From positions 59,319-123,318 of the forward strand of contig NW_005178685.1 in the NCBI RefSeq assembly GCF_000350225.1: a DNA stretch of 64,000 nucleotides, given 5' to 3'. Below the pieces are notes generated by a model. It searched no databases and was not told the origin of the DNA. It saw nothing but the letters and a program-made list of their open reading frames with translations. Every line of letters starts with the position of its first letter. Within the stretch, counting starts at the first letter, position 1. The translations under genes were made by a program, and so were the position numbers. This DNA is from Chondrus crispus (taxonomy: Eukaryota; Rhodophyta; Florideophyceae; Gigartinales; Gigartinaceae). This document shows positions 57,393-64,000 of this stretch, in pieces.

Positions 57393-59877
57393 ATGAACCG
57401 TGCCGATTCCGCCGGAGAAGATACCGCCTCCGGGCGAGCAAGTACCCGCAGTGGCAGAGGCGCACAGCGCCCCCGGATCGACAATCCGGAAGCCCTGCTA
57501 CGCCCGCCGTCTACCAGGGGCCAGAAGACCCCTTCCGTTTCGGACACCACCGCCGGGCTACCGGCTGGTGGGGGGAACCGCGTACAAGTACTGTACGACG
57601 CATTACTCCCGCGACTACAAACCTGGATAGAGGATTTCCTCGCTGAGGAACTACCTCAGGTCGTCCAGGTTTGCCTCGACCAAACGGCACCAAGACTGGT
57701 GGCGGAGCATGCGGACACCGCGCTCCGCGCCCTGCTGGACGAGAAGATCGCCCCCCTCGTACGCGACGAGGTGGTGGCAGCGCTCGCCGCAGAGGAGGAC
57801 GAATCTCCGACCGCATTGGCTCTAAAGGGAGCTATCAGCTCCGCCGTGGCCATCCGTCTGGCCACGACATTTACCGAAACGGGAGGCGCGGTACCGCCGC
57901 CGGCGCCGCGCCGTGAAACCGTTCCGGACTCAAGCTTTAATATCGCTGATCCGATCGGCGCCGTACCCGGAATTGATAGGATGGACCCTCACCCGGAGGG
58001 CAGAGCCATCTATCTCCCAACCGTTCACGGTGCTACAGGGAGGACCACAGAAAATGTCCTCCCCATACTCGCCGGTACGGGCGACCCCCGCGGGACAGAC
58101 AACCGCCTGGGGCTCCCCGAGGCAGAGAATCGGAACCCGTACCGGTTGAGCAGAAGACGTGCACCCGGCATGCACAGGACCGAAGCGGAATACACTCGGT
58201 ATTCCGACGCAGAAGACCCCCATCACAGGACGGATGAAGACCGCGAGGAACGCCGCTGGCGATACCGCGATAACGGCGAGGAACGCCGCTGGCGATACCG
58301 CGATAACCGCGAGGCACGCCACGGGCGATACCGCGATGCCGGAGGGGGAGGATACCCCTCCGATGATGACCCATCCGGTTCGGAAGACTCTCGCAGGCGG
58401 GGCCACAGGGCACGCCGCGATAAAAGCCGAGACCGGCACCGGCACGACCCGTCCGACTCGGAAGACTACCACACCGAGTCGGATGAGGAGCGTCGTCGCT
58501 CGAGCAGACACCGCCGGGCTGCCCCGAAGAGCGACGAGCGACGGCCCACGGTAATCAGGCCCCTCAATGACCTGTTTACCAAGGCCGTCAACTACAAGAC
58601 CTAACGCCTGGATCGGCGTAGCTCGCGCTACGACTCTACGGGAGGCGCAGCACATTAACTGTTACCGGAAGAAACTGGACGTGCAGATGAGGTCCCACAC
58701 GTTCAGCGGTCAAGATCCGATTGCGGTATTGGGATTCCTCGCACGCCTCAAGATGGCGTGCGACCACAACGGGATCACCGAGGGAGCCGCCGTGTGGTGC
58801 TTCCAGTTCTACCTCACCGGTCAGGCTCACGCCCTACTCCAGTCCCGTCTCAATGGAAATACCATGGCGGTTGACGTGGAGCGGCGCAAACTGCTCAGGA
58901 CGTACCCGCAGGTCGTCAACTTTTTGTTGCGTACCTATGCGACCGATGAGGTAATTTCCGAAGCGGTTGGTGACGTGACCTCCTTCCGTCAAAGTTCGAA
59001 CATGACGGAGGAGGTCTACAGTAACCACCTCTGGGACAAGGCCCTCCGATGCGGTACGGTATTCTCCGACCGGCGGTTGAAGTCCCTATTCGTCGAGGGG
59101 TTACTTCCCGCCACGTGCGCACAGGTCCGCAATTACCTCGCTACGCACCCGGATGTGGATTACCAATCCGTCGCTCGCTATGCGCAAGCGATCGGGGAAA
59201 CCAATCGGGCTTCCCGTCGACAGGGGATGTCCGCCATCGCGCACCGAGAGACGCTCGGAGCGGCTAGAAGATCTGACTGCACCGCAAGGACGAGGCCCGT
59301 GCTGTCGGTTGAGTCAGCATCCGACATCTCGACAGCCGGGGGATTTGCTGAAGAAGCAATCCTGGCCGTGACGGACCAAACCGCCACGCCGACCTCGATG
59401 AGCTCGCCACCGACGAGTTATTATCCGTCGCCGGCAGCCTCGACGGCGGGCGCCCCGGTTCCGCCCGCCAACCCTGGCGACGTGCGCACAGGACCGTACG
59501 GGAGGCAAGGGCAGAATCCACGCGTCTGGTTCTCCGGCGGGAGATTTCCCGGACCGCCACCGTGCCGGTTCTGCCTTGACACCACGCACCGACAAGAGGG
59601 GTGCCCCGTCGTTGCCGATGCGGGCCTGCGGGCCAAGCTTCTGGAGGCACGAGAGGCCAACTACCAGAAGCTACACATCCGGCAGGGCCTCCGCCCGGGA
59701 TCCCCGTTCAACCGCCAAGGACCGTCCGCTTGGAGAGACCAGCGTCCGACGGCCCCTGCGGGCGTGAACGTGGTGGAAGAGCCGCACCACGGCCCTACCG
59801 AAGACCACGTGGCGCAAGCCGCGGACGAAATCCGCGAGGACTTGCTTCTGACGGGGGAAGCCGGGGAGGACGCGTAG
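57393..59877 (+). pseudogene. gag of element B
   Basis: From the Met at 57393 (MNRADSAGEDTASGR) the first frame ends at TAA 58602-58604, where element A has a Tyr codon. A shift then leads to the frame open to 59877. That frame has the conserved capsid block FQFYLTGQAHALLQSRLNGN and GLLPATCAQVRNYLATHPDV (the latter deleted in element A), and a zinc knuckle CRFCLDTTHRQEGC. The charged middle contains a 33-base tandem repeat (about 58240-58338) encoding EERRWRYRDN units. It ends TAG after EDA like element A, and overlaps pol, which is open in the -1 frame from 59601. Confidence 0.85.
58240..58338 (+). repeat. 33-base tandem repeat in gag of element B
   Basis: About three units beginning GCGAGGAACGCCGCTGGCGA, the last diverged. 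They encode an Arg/Glu/Asp-rich 11-residue repeat, probably nucleic-acid binding or disordered. Confidence 0.8.
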
Positions 59878-62800
59878 AGGCGACGACGTCTCTCCCCGTA
59901 CCCAGCCTCAGAAGCTTAGGCACCCCCGATCCGGCTGCGCCAGTGGAAGCGCAGCCGGGTAACCGAACGGAAGTCCAGGCCATCTGCTTCTTCAAGAAGC
60001 AGAATTACAAGATCTCCGCGACGGTTGGTCAGAAGCAGGCGTTGATGGTCGCCATCACGCCAGTGCTTGACTCAGGAGCCGGCCCGAACCTCATCCATTT
60101 ACGGTGTGTCGCCGAGTCGTGGCGACCATCGATAAAACCGGTTCGGAGCCCAGCGCTCATCGACGCGTCAAACCGCGCGATGAAGGCACTAGGGGAAATC
60201 CCCCTGCTCGTCCGAATCGGTGAGTTTGTGGCGCGCGTCTCGTTCCTGGTAGTCACGAGCCTCGCCGTGGACTGTATCCTCGGTACGACCTTCCTGGATC
60301 GCCACGTCAAGGCGATCCTCCCACCGCAACGGAAGGTCGTGTTCCACGACGGGCCACCCGTGGCGTTGGTCGGAACAACCCCCTCGAGGCACGACCGCAA
60401 GATGGCCTCGAGGAGCACCGCACAACAACTACCGCCGTCGGATAAACCCGAACAGAAGCAGGTGGCGTTCCCCGCCAACACACCGTCACGGAAGATCCGC
60501 CTCGTCAGAGGGGTGACAATTCCCCCGATGACGCAGGCCATGGTGAAGGTCGCCACGCCGGTGGGGGGGCTGTGTTTTTTACAGAACTCCCCAAAAACCG
60601 CGCACAGGAATTTGACCCTCATGGCACAGGGGGTCATGGATGTTGCCCCCGAAAAACCGTTCTCGGTAATGCTCAGCAATTTTGGGCACCGCTCGGTTCA
60701 CATCCCGAAGCATACCGTAGTCGGACTGGCTCTTCCGTCGCCCACTCACATCCTGACCCTTGGCGACTCGGCCGCGGAAGCGGGCGAAGCTAAGGAAGGG
60801 GGAGGGATATTTAATTCCAACCTCTCAACCGCAAAGGAGGGCGCGGAAGAAGCCGCCGACAACCGTACGGACAAGGGCGGGGCTGAACAAGCCACGCCGC
60901 CCAAGGCGCACCCCGGGGCGGTTGGAACAGATAAACCCGAAGACACCACCGCCCCTGAGGAGGATCCCAACGCCTGGCAGGAGGACGTCCACATCGGTGC
61001 CGAGGACGAGGAGGTACGCTCGGAGATCCTCGAGGTACTGTCCGAATTCAAGGACATGTGGACCGGGCGGCTGGGAAAAATCGGGGCCACGAAGCACGGG
61101 ATTGAGCTCAAGCCCGGTGCTCGCCCGATTTACCAGGCGCCTTACCACGCCGGACCAACCGCGCGGGAAAAAGAGAAAACGGAGATCGACCGCATGCTCC
61201 GGGCAGGGGTAATCGAACCTGCCACGGCCGAATGGGCAAGCCCCGTGGTATTCGTCCCTAAAAAGGATGGTACCATGCGGTTCTGTGTTGACTACAGAAA
61301 GCTCAACGAAGTCACCGTTCGGGATTTCTATCCGTTGCCGAGGATGGACGAGTGCATCGATTCCCTCGGCAACGCTACTGTCTTTACCACGCTGGATTGC
61401 AACAGCGGGTATTGGCAAGTAGAAATCGCCGAGGAGGATCGCGACAAGACGACGTTCGCGTCGCACTGCGGGTTGTACCGTTTCCTCCGCATGCCGTTCG
61501 GTTTGAAGAACGCCCCCGCAACCTTTCAGCGGGCCGTCGACATCATACTGTGGGTAAAATGAGAAACCGCTCTGGTCTACCTGGATGATGTTATCATCTA
61601 CTCCAAGACCGTAACAAAACACGTCGCGCACGTCCGCGAGGTTCTACGCCTACTGCGGGACGCGGGCGTGTCGCTGAAGCTGTCGAAGTGCGCCTTCTTC
61701 GACACCTCGGTCACCTACCTGGGACACGTGATTCGACCAGGCAGGTTGGAGGTCGAGCGCCGCAACGTGGTCGCCATCGAGCGCGCTCGACCTCTCCAGA
61801 ACCAAACGGAATTGCGGTCATTCTTAGGAATGTGCAACGTGTACCGTCGGTTCGTGAAGGGCTTTGCGAAAATAGCCGCTCCGCTAAACCGGAAGACGGG
61901 GAAAAATCAACCCTTCGAGTTTGAGGTTCTTACCGATGAGGAATACGAGGCGTTCGTGGAACTCAAGAAGCGCCTCGTGTCCCCACCGATCCTTGCTCTA
62001 CACTTTTACGGAAAGAAATACACCCAGGACACGGACGCTTGCGCGTACCAGGTCGGCTGTGCCCTACTACAGAAGCAGCCGGACGGCGACCACCAACCAA
62101 TCGGTTATTGGAGCCGCGCTCTCACGGACGCAGAGAGAAACTACACCACTACCGAGAAGGAATGCCTCGCCGTCGTATAGAGTATTCTCACGCTTCGACC
62201 ATACCTGTATGGGAATACGTTCGACCTCCGTACGGATCATGAGGCCCTCCGCTGGGTTCTCAACCTGGCAGATAGCTCCGGCCGGCTAGCGCGCTGGCGT
62301 CTCCGCCTACCCGAGTACGACTACGACGTACAGTACCGGCCGGGTATTAAACACCAACTCGCGGATGGTGTATCACGCCTCTGAGTTGACGGCGCAACCT
62401 CCGAACCGGTTGACGACGAGGTCCCGTGTTTCGCGGTACAATGGCGAGAGGAGGAGCATAACCCCCGCCAAGGTACCGTACACTGGGAGACCCCCGTCGA
62501 CCCGGGGAGAGCTGAGCACGCGTTCGCGGTTATACCCGAAGAACGCGACATCTCCGTAACGGTGGAAGAGTTCCTTCGGGAACAGGCCGAGGACCCCTTC
62601 TGTAGGGCGGCCGCCGAGACTGTGGGGAACCCGGACTCACGGTACGACGTTGACCGATACGGGTTCGTCGTCCGCAAGTCCCCCCTCGATGGGACCCTGC
62701 AGCGGGTTGTACCGAAGCGGCTCCTGGCGAAGATATTGTACCTCGCCCATCATCTCCGCCTAGCCGGCCACCCGGGCGATACGAGGATGTACTATACCCT

Positions 62801-64000
62801 CCGGCGGGAATATTATTGGCCTCATATGGCCAACGACGCCTTCAGTAACGTACGGAACTGCGCGTCATGCGCTGCCACCCGGGGAACCCTGGTGAGGCAC
62901 CAGAAGGATCTCAAGCTCTTCCCAGCGGCAGGACCGCTGGATTTCGTCGCCATGGACCTGCTGGGTCCTTTACCGAAGACGGCGCACGAGAATCGCCACG
63001 TGCTCGTCATGACCGACCGGTTTTAAGAAGCTGACGCGCAGCATCCCGTTACGGACAACCACCGCGTCGGTCGTGGCAAACGCCTTCCTGGACAATTGGG
63101 TCTACGTATACGGCGCACCTCGTTACGTGCTAACCGATAACGGACCACAATTTGCCGCCAAGTTCTTCGACGCAGTGTGCGCCTTGCTGGGGGTGAGGCA
63201 CTACCTGACTACCGCCTATCACCCCCAGACAAATGGGCAAACCGAACGGTTCAACCGTACTCTGGTACAGCGCCTCCGACATTATGTCGCGGAGCATCAG
63301 AGGGACTGGGACGAATACATCCAGCCCCTGACCTTCGCGTATAACACGCAGGTCCACCGGTCGACGGAGACAACCCCGTTCGACCTGGTGCTGACGTGAT
63401 CACCGTCCGGATTGGCCCTACCTGGTACTGTACCGCAGAATGCCGTCTCCAACACGGAAGATCGGAGGACCCCGTTACAGTACAAGCGCGCGACGCTGCG
63501 TAAACTCCGCGACGCCCTTGAGCGCACGCGGGTGAAACTAACCGCGGCGCAAAGGCGATACAAGGCCGACTTCGATACGAAGGTGCGTTTCCGTCCGGTC
63601 ATCGAGGTGGGAGACCAGGTCTATGTCGACCGCCCACCTCGGCCATTGACGAGTACCGAACGGGGAGACCTGCCAAGCAATGACAGGGGACCCTCCGTCA
63701 AGCTTTTACCGAAAACGGAAGGCCCGTTTCGGGTCCGATCTGCTACTGAGACCACAGTGGTCGTCGATCAAGACGGGGTCTCAAACCGCGTGAGCATCGA
63801 CCGGATAACCCGGATGCGGCGGGGACCCCGCGACGTCACTGCGGCCGCCCCGACCCAGCCCGCGTCGGACGGAGAACCCGAACCCGCCGCGGAGTATGTG
63901 ATCGACCATCTGGTCGGTCACCGGGAGAACCGCACAGGAACCCAGTACAAGGTCCGCTGGTATGGCTACGCCCCAGCGGACGATACCTGGGAACCCGCGG
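59601..64000 (+). pseudogene. pol of element B (PR-RT-RH-IN-chromodomain, 3' cut)
   Basis: One frame runs from 59601 with in-frame stops at 61560-61562 (TGA for Trp), 62178-62180 (TAG for Trp) and 62382-62384 (TGA for Arg); a one-base insertion near 63020 creates the TAA at 63024. Motifs: protease VLDSGAGPNLIHL, RT FCVDYRKLN and YLDDVIIYS, RNase H TDHEALRWVL, integrase zinc finger HLRLAGHPG ... NCASCAA, DDE blocks DLLGPLPKT, LTDNGPQFAAKFFD, NGQTERFNRTL. The frame stops again at TGA 63397-63399; after another shift KRATLRKLRDALERTRVKLT and the chromodomain start (YKVRWYGYAPADDTWEP) reach the window edge. All changes are defined against element A. Confidence 0.9.

Larger units (their letters stand above)
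56739..64000 (+). mobile_element. Ty3/gypsy chromovirus, 5' LTR to chromodomain (element B)
   Basis: Same organisation as element A, running off the window inside the chromodomain. It has 5' LTR 56739-57265, primer-binding site 57269-57286, gag from 57393 and pol to the end. Protein similarity to element A is high through capsid, protease, RT and integrase. Multiple stops and shifts disable it. The 3' LTR and target duplication lie outside. Confidence 0.92.

Overview
This window is nuclear DNA from a eukaryote with few, short introns. The introns I can place from splice sites and protein continuity are 103, 116, 114, 127, 126 and 229 bases long. Gene bodies are compact, neighbouring genes often end within 26-66 bases of each other, and long stretches of transposon debris lie between them. 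A serine acetyltransferase with a plastid-type leader and a kinase resembling the thylakoid STT7/STN family suggest a photosynthetic lineage. A red alga (florideophyte type) would fit the intron scarcity and the gypsy-rich islands. That is inference: no rRNA or organelle gene is present to prove it.

Layout. 1-9.7 kb: 3' part of an ABCC/MRP transporter; a small inverted-repeat element; an STT7/STN-like kinase tail-to-tail with COQ3; a broken TFIIA large-subunit copy followed by an apparently intact one. 10-17.3 kb: serine acetyltransferase (minus), a complete pogo-like DNA transposon with one nonsense codon, and a three-exon leukotriene-A4-hydrolase-like aminopeptidase (minus). 17.3-34 kb: a PIF/Harbinger transposon (20071-32638) with a 9.5-kb Ty3/gypsy chromovirus (20863-30408) inserted inside its transposase. 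The pair appears to lie in one intron of a START-domain gene. 34-43.2 kb: the densest host block, holding a bromodomain protein, ubiquitin-L40, an ERA GTPase, a TLDc protein and the RNA helicase UPF1. 43-56.7 kb: a mosaic of debris, including a second copy of the small inverted-repeat element, a possible cysteine-protease-like gene with an in-frame stop, a 100-N assembly gap, an aldo/keto reductase fragment, a GC-rich unknown element, fragments of an IMP-GMP 5'-nucleotidase, a sterol C4-methyl oxidase and an LSM14/SCD6 protein, and a decayed CACTA-like transposon. 56.7-64 kb: a second, related gypsy chromovirus running off the window.

The host genes are unlinked housekeeping functions: ubiquinone synthesis, cysteine synthesis, general transcription, ribosome/ubiquitin supply, mitochondrial or plastid ribosome assembly, and mRNA surveillance. 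They do not form an operon-like pathway. Every mobile-element protein examined carries stops or frameshifts, so none looks autonomous, though the pogo-like copy is one codon from an open frame. I found no CRISPR array, rRNA or tRNA gene. The most unusual items are the START gene apparently split by nested transposons, the uncharacterised GC-rich element at 47.5-50.1 kb, the protease-like ORF at 45.5-46.6 kb, and a strong excess of the heptamer TACTGTA across host and transposon DNA.
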